64,000 nt of DNA from Candidatus Villigracilis propinquus. Lineage in GTDB: Bacteria; Chloroflexota; Anaerolineae; Anaerolineales; Villigracilaceae. The position numbers and the translations under genes were made by a program. This document shows, one piece after another, positions 54,691 through 63,093 of this stretch (its first letter is position 1; every line of letters starts with the position of its first letter). The notes under the pieces were generated by a model, which had not been told where the DNA came from, did no database searches, and saw nothing but the letters and a program-made list of their open reading frames with translations. The stretch covers positions 1 through 64,000 of the forward strand of contig JADKDM010000023.1 in NCBI GenBank assembly GCA_016714565.1. Direction: 5' to 3'.

Positions 54691-55350
54691 TTACTTGCCG
54701 TTGTTTATTTTTTGTTCCAGCCTTGCCGCAAGAGATTTGAGCTTGCCCCATTCCCAGCGGACAGCGTACATCATTGCCAATGATTCGAGCCAGCGCACAT
54801 CGCATTGCGGGTCTTCGGCCAAACGCTCGAAGATCTGCGTGGCTTCATCGTCTGTGCGGCCTTCTTTCAGGTATTGATTGGCTAATTGCTTGAGATACGC
54901 AATGTTGTTCAGGTTTTCGTGATGGGATTTCGCGATCTTTTGGCGGGTTTCCCACATCAATATGGTTACTCGTTTGATGGCCGCTTCCAGTTCCTCGGTG
55001 GTAAACGGTTTGACCAGATACTCCTGAATACCCATGGAAGTTGCAGCTTTCACGGTTGTTGGATCATTTTCCGCGGATATGATGATGCAGCCTGTGCCGG
55101 GGTATTCCTCAATGATGTGTTTGTAAGCCGTCAATCCATCCATGGCGGGCATGTTGATGTCCAAAATGACAATGTCTGGGTGGTATTCTTTTGTCATCTC
55201 AACCGCCTGCACACCATTGGACGCGATGGCCGTCACTTCCACATTGTCCATTGTGGCGATCATCAGGCGGGTGTTTCGGCGTGTTTCATGGACATCATCA
55301 GCGATGAGGATGCGTAATTTTTCTTTTTTGGATACAGCATTTTGAGTCAT
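54691..55350 (-). CDS. CheY-type response regulator with TPR-like tail
   Basis: The 219-residue protein has a complete receiver (ILIADDVHETRRN, DIVILDINMPAMDG with the phosphorylatable Asp, CIIISAEND, YLVKPFTTEELE), unlike the two receivers at 43.6-46.2 kb. After residue 140 comes an alpha-helical tail (ENLNNIAYLKQLANQYLKEG, ATQIFERLAEDPQCDVRW) resembling a tetratricopeptide pair. There is no DNA-binding domain, so output is probably protein-protein. No kinase is adjacent. Confidence 0.88.
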   Translation of the reverse strand: MTQNAVSKKEKLRILIADDVHETRRNTRLMIATMDNVEVTAIASNGVQAVEMTKEYHPDIVILDINMPAMDGLTAYKHIIEEYPGTGCIIISAENDPTTVKAATSMGIQEYLVKPFTTEELEAAIKRVTILMWETRQKIAKSHHENLNNIAYLKQLANQYLKEGRTDDEATQIFERLAEDPQCDVRWLESLAMMYAVRWEWGKLKSLAARLEQKINNGK

Positions 55351-55406
55351 TTATATGCCTCGCGGGCGATATTTAAGTATAACTCAGGCCTGTTTGGAAA
55401 AACTAA

Positions 55407-56411
55407 CTACTCTGTTGTTTCATCCCTCAACGCATCGTTCCATTTGATGCCTTCGCGTGCGAGATAATACGCGCCCAAAATGGTAATGGGAAGCCAGAGA
55501 GCGACGTGCAAAGTGAGTGTGTATCCAGCCGCTGTGGCCTGGTCTACGCCGTAGGCTGTCAATACTGCGATGCCCGGAGCGTCGAAGGTGCCGATGTAGC
55601 CGGGGGCAGATGGGATGGTGGTGGCAAGGTTGACGATGCCGTTCATCAGCATCAACGCAAAGAATGAGACGTTGAAATTGAAGGCGTGCATCACGAACCA
55701 GTATTTGCCCGTCTCCAACAGCCAGATGATGACCGAAGTAAAGAAGACCATCAACACGTTAAAGGGAGAGCGCAGCGAAGCGAGTCCATCCAAAAATTTG
55801 TTCATGATGCCGGTGATCTTTTCGTGCAGGCGTTTTGGGGTCAATCGCTCGATCACCCACAGACCGATCTTTGAAGTGGTTTGCGGGAACATGGCGGCGA
55901 GCAAAAAGACTGCCAGCGCACCGAGAAAGACTCCCGTGCCGTAGATCGCCACTTGTTGGATATTGCCAACGAAGCCGGATGCGCCGGTGAGCTTTGCCAA
56001 CTCTGATAAATTGACGAACACGAAAGCCAGCATCACCACGCCGTCGAAGATACGCTCCACGATGATGGTAGCGAGAGATGCGGAGACAGGCACGCCTTCT
56101 TTGCGTTTCAAAATTATGGCACGTAGCACTTCTCCCGCGCGGGCGGGGTAGATGTTATTGCCCATGTAGCCAATGGTGGTGATGGGGAACATGGTCTTTG
56201 TGGGGATCTTTTTGATGGGGCCAAGCAGATAATGCCAGCGCCATGCCCGAATCCACACGCCGATGAAGTAGACGCCGATGCCGGGGATGAGCCAGATGAA
56301 GTTCGCTTTTTGTACCGCGTTCCAGAATTCTTCCAGCTTTAGGCCGCGCAGGGCGAGCCAGATAAATAGGATGCTGATGAGCACCCCGAGCCAAAATTGC
56401 CATTTTTTCAT
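55407..56411 (-). CDS. Lysylphosphatidylglycerol-synthase-TM-type membrane protein
   Basis: The 334-residue protein has about eight helices and the conserved UPF0104/LPG-synthase TM features: IGVWIRAWRWHYLLGP, GYMGNNIYPARAGEVLRA, ERIFDGVVML, TTIPSAPGYIGTFDAPGI. It lacks the synthase catalytic domain of MprF; family members with only the TM part are thought to be lipid flippase-like or polyprenol-sugar linked. The start at 56411 (MKKWQFWLG) is chosen over an upstream frame because the preceding segment is not membrane-like. TACAAT lies 8 nt upstream of it. Confidence 0.85.
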   Translation of the reverse strand: MKKWQFWLGVLISILFIWLALRGLKLEEFWNAVQKANFIWLIPGIGVYFIGVWIRAWRWHYLLGPIKKIPTKTMFPITTIGYMGNNIYPARAGEVLRAIILKRKEGVPVSASLATIIVERIFDGVVMLAFVFVNLSELAKLTGASGFVGNIQQVAIYGTGVFLGALAVFLLAAMFPQTTSKIGLWVIERLTPKRLHEKITGIMNKFLDGLASLRSPFNVLMVFFTSVIIWLLETGKYWFVMHAFNFNVSFFALMLMNGIVNLATTIPSAPGYIGTFDAPGIAVLTAYGVDQATAAGYTLTLHVALWLPITILGAYYLAREGIKWNDALRDETTE

Positions 56412-56483
56412 AGTGGCTGATTGTACCAAAAGAGCAAAAGGTTGAATGAGGAAGGATGAGGGATGAATTTGGTAATCAGGAAA

Positions 56484-56537
56484 CGTCCCGAAGGTTTCCT
56501 TGAAGGACATCGTTGAGTTGCTCAAACCTTCGGGACG
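56484..56537. repeat. CGTCCCGAAGG palindromic repeat, copy 2
   Basis: Same 11-bp arms as the element at 27489-27540, here at 56484-56494 and 56527-56537 with a different 32-nt loop. Confidence 0.6.
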
Positions 56538-56631
56538 GTGTATTGCCAGCCCCAAGTTATTGAAATGATACTAGGAAAATATAAAATATTGCTTCGGCTA
56601 TAATGAATTAAATAAATTCAGAAGGAAAATT

Positions 56632-57516
56632 ATGAAAAAATATTGGCCCTCCATTCGCGATTATCTTTTGATCATCGGTTCCAGCTTAATACAGGCTGTA
56701 AGTCTTCGTCTATTCTTTATCCCTGCAAATCTCGCCTCGGGCGGGGTGAGCGGTATTTCACAGTTGATCAACCACTTCACGGGCTGGCCCATCGGTTTGA
56801 TGGTGTTGATCGGTAATGTGCCGCTCTTTCTTTTGGGCTGGCGGTATCTCGGCGGGGTTAAGTTTGCCATGCGTACGGCAGTTGCCATTGTTACTTATTC
56901 TCTGTTCACTGACCTGCTTTTGAAAATTCCATCTTTTATTTCTTATTCCCAAATCCTCATTGATGATTTGAGCGGTGACATTTTCCTCAATTCGTTATAC
57001 GGCGCGATCTTCAGCGGTATCGGCTATGGGATGGTGTATCGTGCGCGCGGCACGAGCGGCGGTTCGGATATTCTGGCACGCATCCTCAATCACTGGCGCG
57101 GAATTTCCATGACCCAAAGTTACCTGATCGTGGATACGGCTGTCATCCTTTCGGCTGGATTTATCTTTGGCTGGAAGGCAGCTTTGTATGCGATGATCAC
57201 GTTGTATGTCAGCGGGCTTGTCTCTGAGACGGTGCTCGAAGGCGGCGGGACAGTCCGCACGGCGATGATCATAACGGCGAGACCGGAAGAAGTATCCAAC
57301 CGTGTGATCGCAGAAATGGAGCGCGGCGTAACGTATCTGGAAGGCAAAGGTGGATACACTGGCAGTTCTCGTCCCGTTCTGTATTGCGTGGTCAACCGCG
57401 CGGAGGTGGCGTATCTCAAAGCCATCGTACATGAAAGCGACCCCGAAGCCTTTATGGTCATCGGGGTCGCGCATGAGGCGTTGGGGGAAGGGTTTAAGCC
57501 GTTAAAAGGGAGATGA
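56632..57516 (+). CDS. YitT-family membrane protein (DUF161/DUF2179)
   Basis: The 294-residue protein has about six helices, with IPANLASGGVSGISQLI and GRARGTSGGSDILARIL-type Gly/Ser loops (here RARGTSGGSDILA), followed by the cytosolic DUF2179 domain (about 205-290: RPEEVSNRVIAEMERGVTYL, GGYTG, RAEVAYLKAIVHESDPEAF). The role is unknown; YitT proteins are often considered transporters. AGAAGGAAAATT precedes the ATG and TATAAT at 56599-56604 is a likely -10. Confidence 0.9.
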   Translation: MKKYWPSIRDYLLIIGSSLIQAVSLRLFFIPANLASGGVSGISQLINHFTGWPIGLMVLIGNVPLFLLGWRYLGGVKFAMRTAVAIVTYSLFTDLLLKIPSFISYSQILIDDLSGDIFLNSLYGAIFSGIGYGMVYRARGTSGGSDILARILNHWRGISMTQSYLIVDTAVILSAGFIFGWKAALYAMITLYVSGLVSETVLEGGGTVRTAMIITARPEEVSNRVIAEMERGVTYLEGKGGYTGSSRPVLYCVVNRAEVAYLKAIVHESDPEAFMVIGVAHEALGEGFKPLKGR

Positions 57517-57519
57517 GTG

Positions 57520-57557
57520 AAAGCCCTTCAAGTTTCTTGCTTTGGAGGGCTTTTTTT
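57520..57557. terminator. Bidirectional terminator
   Basis: AAAGCCCTTCAA / TTTGGAGGGCTTTT arms (57520-57531, 57541-57554) with T7, between convergent YitT and era. Confidence 0.82.
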
Positions 57558-57580
57558 AATTACCAATACTTTTACTATCT

Positions 57581-58504
57581 TCACTTCCTCTTTATATACC
57601 CAAACTGATTCAAAGCATTTTGATTGTTGCGCCAGTCTTTGGAGACTTTCACGCGCAGTTCGATGAAGACTTTTCGTCCGCCCATTTCTTCGATCTGTTT
57701 GCGGGCGGCACTGCCAATGGACTTGAGCATTTTGCCGCCTTCGCCGATGACGATTCCCTTTTGGGATTCGCGTTCCACAAAGATCGTCGCGGCGATGTAG
57801 GCCATGCCGTTCTCGCGTTCCTTGAATTCGTCCACGCGGACGGCGAGGCTGTGCGGAACTTCGTCACGCAGTTGGATGAGGCAGGCTTCACGCAAAAGGT
57901 CTGCGGCGATGTCTCGCTCATACGCATCTGTGATCTGTTCTTCGGGATATTCAGCAGGTCTTTCGGGAAGGGCTTGGATGAGAGTCTCAAGCAGTTCGCC
58001 CAGCCCAAGCCGTTTCGCTGCGGATATTTGCATAACGTTCGGGATGCGATCATCCGACTCGTCGGCCTGTTCGAGCAAATCGAGATAGTCTTCGCTGCGG
58101 GCGGACACTTCGTCAGCGCCGATGGTGTCTATTTTGTTTAGTACCAGCAATCGGCGGGTGCGAAGCGAAATGCTGTTGATCAGATTGGCGATGAGGATGT
58201 CATCTTCTGTTGGGGGGGAGGCAACATCCACGAGCCAGAGAATCAAATCCACACCTGCGAGGGCTTCTTCGGCTTCATAATTGAGGAACTCGCCAAGTTT
58301 GTGACGGGCGTTATGAATGCCGGGCGTATCGACGAAAACGATCTGGGCGGTTGGCAGGGTGAGAATGCCAAGCTGACGGCGGCGTGTGGTTTGCGGACGC
58401 GGCGAAACGGCGGCGATCTTCTGCCCGAGCAGCGCGTTGACGAGGGTGGACTTGCCCACGTTGGGGCGTCCGATGATTGCGACAAAACCTGAATGATGTG
58501 TCAT
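57581..58504 (-). CDS. era: GTPase Era
   Basis: Binds 16S rRNA in 30S maturation. The 307-residue protein has GRPNVGKS (G1), DTPGIH (G3), NKID (G4) and SAAK (G5), then a KH domain with GEGGKMLKSIG. The length and layout match Era. Start 58504 (MTHHSGF) follows a purine-rich site (GGAAAAC), with a TACAAT about 30 nt upstream. It follows the EamA transporter by 25 bp and the two may form an operon. Confidence 0.96.
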   Translation of the reverse strand: MTHHSGFVAIIGRPNVGKSTLVNALLGQKIAAVSPRPQTTRRRQLGILTLPTAQIVFVDTPGIHNARHKLGEFLNYEAEEALAGVDLILWLVDVASPPTEDDILIANLINSISLRTRRLLVLNKIDTIGADEVSARSEDYLDLLEQADESDDRIPNVMQISAAKRLGLGELLETLIQALPERPAEYPEEQITDAYERDIAADLLREACLIQLRDEVPHSLAVRVDEFKERENGMAYIAATIFVERESQKGIVIGEGGKMLKSIGSAARKQIEEMGGRKVFIELRVKVSKDWRNNQNALNQFGYIKRK

Positions 58505-58529
58505 GCGTTTTTGTTTTCCATGTTTGATG

Positions 58530-59408
58530 CTATTGTATCTGTTTTGTCTGCCAGTTTGCAACAACCAGACTCAGGATGATGAGGACTGCGCCTGTGATCA
58601 CTTCCCAGGTGAGCGCCTCGTGCAGGAAGATCACGCCAAGTGTAACGCCGCCAAGCGGGAAAAGATACGTCACCATGGTTGCGCGGGTGGGGCCGATCTC
58701 ATGAATGAGATAGAACAACATAATGAAGGCCATGCCGGAACCGAGGATGCCCATCCACAACAGGGCGACCCAGGTGATGGGCAGGGTGGGGAGGTTGACT
58801 GGCGCTTCGAAGATAAATGCGGAGGTAACCATGACGACCGAGGCAGAGACGAGCGGGCCTAGTCCGCGCAATGTGGCTGGGATGTCTTCCGTAAATATGC
58901 GGGCAAAGATGGAACTACCCGCATAGAACACACAGGCGAGGATGACGGCTAACTGCCCCAGCAGGGAACCGGTGGAACTTCCAATATCCTTGCTCATCAG
59001 AACGACCACACCTGCAAAACCGATCAGCAACCCCAGCACTTTCGGCACGGTCATTTTGTCGTCATGCAGCATGAAGTGTGCCACCAAAATGGTGAAGAGC
59101 GGAACCGTGGCATCGAGAATCGAAGCCACGCCCGAGTCGATGGATTTTTGTCCCCATGAGATGAGGAAGAAGGGGATGGCAATGTTGGTCAGGCCGAGTA
59201 CGCTCAGTGGTATCCATTCTTTCAGCGTGCGCGGCAGGGGAATGCGCTGGATGATAATGACCGCCGCCCCGAACAAAAGCCCGAAGAAGGCGCGAAATGC
59301 GACCAGTGTGATCGGGCCTACTTCACGCAGCGCAATTTCGATCCACAGAAATGATGATCCCCAGATGGCTCCCAATGTAAGAAAGACAGCCCAGTGTTTG
59401 GTTTTCAA
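58530..59408 (-). CDS. EamA-type (DMT) transporter
   Basis: The 292-residue protein has ten membrane helices in two EamA repeats: AIWGSSFLWIEIALREVG, PFFLISWGQKSIDSG, LLIGFAGVVVLM, then GQLAVILACVFYAGSSIF, ILGSGMAFIMLFYLI, VIFLHEALTWEVITGAVLI. These drug/metabolite exporters have broad substrates. The start is TTG (59408) with a good AAAAGGAG site 5 nt upstream; this alternative start is chosen because the first helix begins right after it. The gene is upstream of era. Confidence 0.88.
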   Translation of the reverse strand: MKTKHWAVFLTLGAIWGSSFLWIEIALREVGPITLVAFRAFFGLLFGAAVIIIQRIPLPRTLKEWIPLSVLGLTNIAIPFFLISWGQKSIDSGVASILDATVPLFTILVAHFMLHDDKMTVPKVLGLLIGFAGVVVLMSKDIGSSTGSLLGQLAVILACVFYAGSSIFARIFTEDIPATLRGLGPLVSASVVMVTSAFIFEAPVNLPTLPITWVALLWMGILGSGMAFIMLFYLIHEIGPTRATMVTYLFPLGGVTLGVIFLHEALTWEVITGAVLIILSLVVANWQTKQIQ

Positions 59409-59454
59409 TTTGACTCCTTTTACTTTTAAAATTCTATCTGACAGATTGCCATAA

Positions 59455-60201
59455 TTACTTTTTCATCGTAACCAGCCTGACAAGATTTTGCTGTCGAAGC
59501 TGCCGAAATGAAACGCCCTGCCCGATTGCCATCAAGACGGCCTTGGGGTCGGTGACGATGGTGCCTGAGATCACGTTAATTCCGTGGCTGTATAGAACCG
59601 GAGAGAGGGGAGTGCTGGGACCAAGCAAGACCACTTCTGCGTGGGGCTGACGAAGTTTCAGCAGACCGTCAAATGTTTTGTTGACCAGAGTCATCGCGGT
59701 GATGGCAACGATGTCTGCCTGCGGGATGATCTCTGGCGCGGCTTCGGCGGGCAGGTCACCTTCTTTTGGCTCCAGTTCCAGAACCCATAGATTTTTGACT
59801 TGCGGCCTGAGCTGATCTACAAATGGAAAGTGGCCGACGATGGCTACGTTTTTATCCGCGCCGTGTTGGGAAATGTAATCTTCTGCTTTGAGATCGAGCC
59901 ATTGAGAGGAGTCTCTTGGGAGCAGGGCGTTGATGGCTGCGAAGCCGATGCCAATTTCGGTAAAGCTGGGGGATTCGATGAGGCTTGCCAATTCGAGAGA
60001 TGACATTTCATGCAGGTGACCTGCACCCCGCACGGACGGCTGTTTGTGATGATCGCAGTTCGGGTTGGACAACGTGGCTGCCAGCCCGCAACGGAGTCCG
60101 TCAGTTGTTTCGGCTAACACGGCTGTGCGCGCAAGCCCAATTTGGACAGCAAGGATTTTCCCGGGCAGAATGGCTTGAAGCAAGTCTTCATTTAGATTCA
60201 T
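59455..60201 (-). CDS. DUF364-family (putative heavy-metal chelation) protein
   Basis: The 248-residue protein has a Rossmann-like core with VAIVGHFPFVDQLR, WVLELEPKEGDLPAEAAPEII, VAITAMTLVNKTFDGLL and VVLLGPSTPLSPVLYSHG, the DUF364 pattern, and an N-terminal DUF4213-type part (RAGHLHEMSS). These were suggested to handle metal complexes, but this is not proven. The start at 60201 has no clear ribosome site. Downstream of a long intergenic palindrome. Confidence 0.8.
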   Translation of the reverse strand: MNLNEDLLQAILPGKILAVQIGLARTAVLAETTDGLRCGLAATLSNPNCDHHKQPSVRGAGHLHEMSSLELASLIESPSFTEIGIGFAAINALLPRDSSQWLDLKAEDYISQHGADKNVAIVGHFPFVDQLRPQVKNLWVLELEPKEGDLPAEAAPEIIPQADIVAITAMTLVNKTFDGLLKLRQPHAEVVLLGPSTPLSPVLYSHGINVISGTIVTDPKAVLMAIGQGVSFRQLRQQNLVRLVTMKK

Positions 60202-60246
60202 TGGCTGACTTTCTATTAGGGCTTACGCACAGTTCAAAATCTATTA

Positions 60247-60311
60247 GCCGCGAATTACACGAATTTTCGCTAATTTCTAAATAATTCGTGTGAATTTGCG
60301 AAATTCGCGGC
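60247..60311. repeat. GCCGCGAATTACACGAATT palindromic repeat
   Basis: The left arm from 60247 and the right arm ending at 60311 (AATTCGTGTGAATT...TTCGCGGC) mirror each other. It lies between the Elp3 stop and the DUF364 start. Confidence 0.6.
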
Positions 60312-60366
60312 AGATCATGTGATCTTGCGTAATTTCTATCTATAATGTTTTTGTGAAGTGTATGGC

Positions 60367-62028
60367 TCAGGAATCGAACTTCTTCACCAGATAATATTCA
60401 CCGCGCTCAAAGCCGCGGTCGAGATAATAATTGCGTGTTCCAACGGCGGCGATGACTGCGATCTTTTTGTAGCCGTTTTCTTTTGCCAGTTTATCCGCTT
60501 CTTCCAGCAGACGTGTGCCGAGTCCTGCGTGTTGGGCGGCGCCTGTTTTTTCGGAGCCGACTTCGAGGGATTGTCCGTACACATGCACTTCGCGGATGAG
60601 CGCAGCGCCGTCCAGTTCGGGAATGCCTGTTTCTGGCGAGCCTGCTTTCGGGAGAGAGAGGCGGATGAATCCTGCCAGCCCATCTTCTGGGGTGATGAAG
60701 GAGATGAAATGCTCTTCGGCGAATCCCGCTTTGTAGATTTGGTCATCGAGGCGCAGGTTGGCAGAGTCCACGCTTTTGCCTTTTACCTCGCGGCAGCGAA
60801 TGCACTGACAGCGTGTGCCGCGCTCTTTCATGATCTGTTGAATATCCTGCCGCAGACTGGTGCGCGTGTTGCCTTCGACCACATTGTTGCCCGGAATATC
60901 GCGGATGACGCGGTTGACGCGGCAGTAGCGCGGGATGCTGGGCTTGATGTCCACGAGCAGTTCGACGAGGTCATCCATGCTGTAGGGATGGAATTCGCCG
61001 CGCTGCCAGTATTCATACAACTCGGCATTCGCCAGCAATTGATTCGGATAAATTTTTATTTCATCGGGACAAAAATCTTCCCATAATTTTGCGAAGTCTG
61101 CGCGGTCACTTTGCGGAGTGGCACCCAAAAGATTGGGCATCCAATGCAGGACGATCTTGAATCCAGCCGCACGCAGCAGGGCTGTAGCCTTGCGCGTGGA
61201 TTCGACATCGTGTCCGCGTTTGTTAATTTCCAAAATGTGGTCGTCAAAACTTTGCGCGCCCATCTGCACTTTGGTCACGCCGAGGTGACGCAACCATTTG
61301 ATCTCATCGGGATTGATCTCATCGGGTCGGGTTTCAATGACCAGTCCCACGTTGCGGTGGATGGCTGTCTCGTTGAAGGCCTGTACTTCTGAGAGATCAG
61401 CTATTGCGAGCGCAGAGTTCGATGCGGTAGGCTTGGGTTCTTCCTTGCGGTCAGTGTGGGGGAGTATGTTCATTGCGTCAAAGCAACGGGTAACGAACCA
61501 TTCCTGATAATCGCGGCGATACGATGACCACGTTCCCCCGAGGATGAGCAGCTCAATTTTGTCCGTGGGATGCCCGAGATTGGTCAACGCGCGCAAACGG
61601 TTATGGACTTGCTCGTATGGGTCAAATTGATGTTCGAGCGCGCGCATGGCACCCGGCTCATCAGGGAGATAGCTTTTTGGCATCCGCACATCAGTGGGGC
61701 AGAAGATGCATTTGCCTGGGCAGGGGTACGGCTTGGTCAGTACGGTTACGGTTGTCACGCCAGAAAGAGTCCGCATGGGTTTCATGCGGATGCGTTCGAG
61801 CAAAACCCCATTTGGCTTGATCGTGCCTGCCTCCACCATTTGGTTGTACGCGGCAACCAGCGCCGCCTTGGTGAGATACCCGCCTTCATCCAATGGGTGG
61901 CTGCGTAAGGCTTTCATCACATCGCTGCCCTCGCGGATCTCATCCAATACGTGATGAGCCAACGCAAGTTTTTGCGGGGTGAGGGTGTTGATCTTTTTCC
62001 ACTGTTGTCGTTTCTCGGAGAAATCCAT
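60367..62028 (-). CDS. elp3: Elp3-type tRNA U34 modification enzyme
   Basis: The 553-residue protein is a radical-SAM/acetyltransferase of the Elp3 type, which carboxymethylates U34 of tRNAs. It has CPGKCIFC (C103, C107, C110) for the iron-sulfur cluster, VTKVQMGAQSFDDHIL, LPNLLGAT-type segments (MPNLLGATPQSD) and a C-terminal GNAT domain (LGTRLLEEADKLAKENG, YYLDRGFERGEYYLV). Bacterial Elp3 is known from Dehalococcoides, another Chloroflexota genus. TTTAAT 6 nt before the ATG with no ribosome site suggests a leaderless message. One region (about 195-212) is low-complexity. Confidence 0.95.
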   Translation of the reverse strand: MDFSEKRQQWKKINTLTPQKLALAHHVLDEIREGSDVMKALRSHPLDEGGYLTKAALVAAYNQMVEAGTIKPNGVLLERIRMKPMRTLSGVTTVTVLTKPYPCPGKCIFCPTDVRMPKSYLPDEPGAMRALEHQFDPYEQVHNRLRALTNLGHPTDKIELLILGGTWSSYRRDYQEWFVTRCFDAMNILPHTDRKEEPKPTASNSALAIADLSEVQAFNETAIHRNVGLVIETRPDEINPDEIKWLRHLGVTKVQMGAQSFDDHILEINKRGHDVESTRKATALLRAAGFKIVLHWMPNLLGATPQSDRADFAKLWEDFCPDEIKIYPNQLLANAELYEYWQRGEFHPYSMDDLVELLVDIKPSIPRYCRVNRVIRDIPGNNVVEGNTRTSLRQDIQQIMKERGTRCQCIRCREVKGKSVDSANLRLDDQIYKAGFAEEHFISFITPEDGLAGFIRLSLPKAGSPETGIPELDGAALIREVHVYGQSLEVGSEKTGAAQHAGLGTRLLEEADKLAKENGYKKIAVIAAVGTRNYYLDRGFERGEYYLVKKFDS

Positions 62029-62156
62029 AATATTATTAAACGCTCGGCAGCCAGCACTCAGCTTTTTGCTTTTCGCATTCTGCTTTCTATTTTTTCTCTA
62101 CAGTAAAGTCTATTATTTAACTTACCTTATGGAAAACAAGTGTTTTTCATGCCATG

Positions 62157-62246
62157 TCCTTCGACTCCGCTCGCATTGTCCCAATGCTCTTTCGGGAGGA
62201 CGAAGTTCGTGCTGAGCGGATGTTTTTCCGGCTTGTGGTCGAAGCG
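62157..62246. repeat. CTTCGACTCCGCTC-type palindromic repeat
   Basis: CCTTCGACTCCGCTC ... GAGCGGA ... GTCGAAGCG (62158 to 62246) with an inner GTGCTGAGCGGA part; the wording is a GC-rich palindrome of the type that recurs widely in such genomes. It lies in the gap after cysH. Confidence 0.5.
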
Positions 62247-62263
62247 TAGGTACTTAAGGTGAG

Positions 62264-63016
62264 TTATTTAACCTTCGTCATATCCGTTTTAAATTGATTC
62301 TGTACATCAACAATATCTTTTTTGTGGAACATATCCGTGTGCAGACCGCATTCTACTTTGTCTTTGCCAGCCCAGCGGCCAGCGCGCTCATCGTCATTTG
62401 CGCCGATGGCAACCGTGCAGGGCGCACAGCCGACGCTTTTATATCCCTTTTCATAGAGCGGGTGTTTGGGCAGGTTGTGCTCTTCCATATATTTTTGAAC
62501 GTCCGCTTTTGTCCAATTTAATAGCGGATTGATCTTCAACAGCCCGTTATCCTGCAACTCCAGAATACTCGCCTGTGCGCGGTTCGAAGTCTGGTCGCGG
62601 CGTATGCCGCTGATCCACGCCTTCACATCCTTCAACGCTTCCTGCATGGGCTGCACCTTGTGTAGATAGCAGCATAGGTTTGGGTCTTCCAACGGCAGGG
62701 TGCGAATGTTCTGGCGCACAAACAGATCCCAGCGCGGGTCGCGGTACAGGTCGATCACGTTGAACTTCCACTCTGCAGCGATCTTCTCACGGAACATCAA
62801 AGTTTCCCAAAAATGGTAACCTGTGTCGATGAAGAAGACGGGGATCGCGCGCTTGAGGTGTGTCACCATGTGCAGCAGCGGCATGGATTGGGTCTGAAAC
62901 GATGAACTCATGGCAATCTCGGGCCAAAACGTATCCGCCGCCCACTGAACGATCTCAAGCGGGGTCTTCGTCTCAAACTCTTCTGAAAGTCTTGAAATTT
63001 CATGCTCTGGTAACAT
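62264..63016 (-). CDS. cysH: Assimilatory APS/PAPS reductase
   Basis: The 250-residue protein reduces adenylyl sulfate to sulfite. It has SSSFQTQSMPLLHM (phosphate loop), the FIDTGYHF segment and the iron-sulfur cysteines CC (115-116) with CAPC (197-200), which mark the APS-reductase type; ECGLH near residue 223 carries the catalytic Cys. TATAAT is exactly 6 nt upstream of the ATG with no ribosome site, so it is probably leaderless. It is divergent from a methyltransferase sharing the same -10 context. No other sulfate genes are in the window. Confidence 0.93.
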   Translation of the reverse strand: MLPEHEISRLSEEFETKTPLEIVQWAADTFWPEIAMSSSFQTQSMPLLHMVTHLKRAIPVFFIDTGYHFWETLMFREKIAAEWKFNVIDLYRDPRWDLFVRQNIRTLPLEDPNLCCYLHKVQPMQEALKDVKAWISGIRRDQTSNRAQASILELQDNGLLKINPLLNWTKADVQKYMEEHNLPKHPLYEKGYKSVGCAPCTVAIGANDDERAGRWAGKDKVECGLHTDMFHKKDIVDVQNQFKTDMTKVK

Positions 63017-63022
63017 GCTGGC

Positions 63023-63087
63023 ATTATACCGTTATGTGCTGCCAAAGGGTAAAGTGCCCGAAGGGTAAAGTGCCCGAAGGGTATAAT
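63023..63087. promoter_or_regulatory. Divergent leaderless promoters with tandem repeats
   Basis: Mirror-image GGTATAATGCC at 63020-63030 (minus) and 63080-63090 (plus), each 6 nt from its ATG. Between them lie two and a half copies of a 16-bp unit GGGTAAAGTGCCCGAA (from 63046). No clear -35 is seen. Confidence 0.6.
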
Positions 63088-63093
63088 GCCATT

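Noticed and set aside
63046..63081. Tandem 16-bp repeats as a mini-CRISPR
   Set aside because: Copies are contiguous without spacers, so this is a simple tandem repeat.
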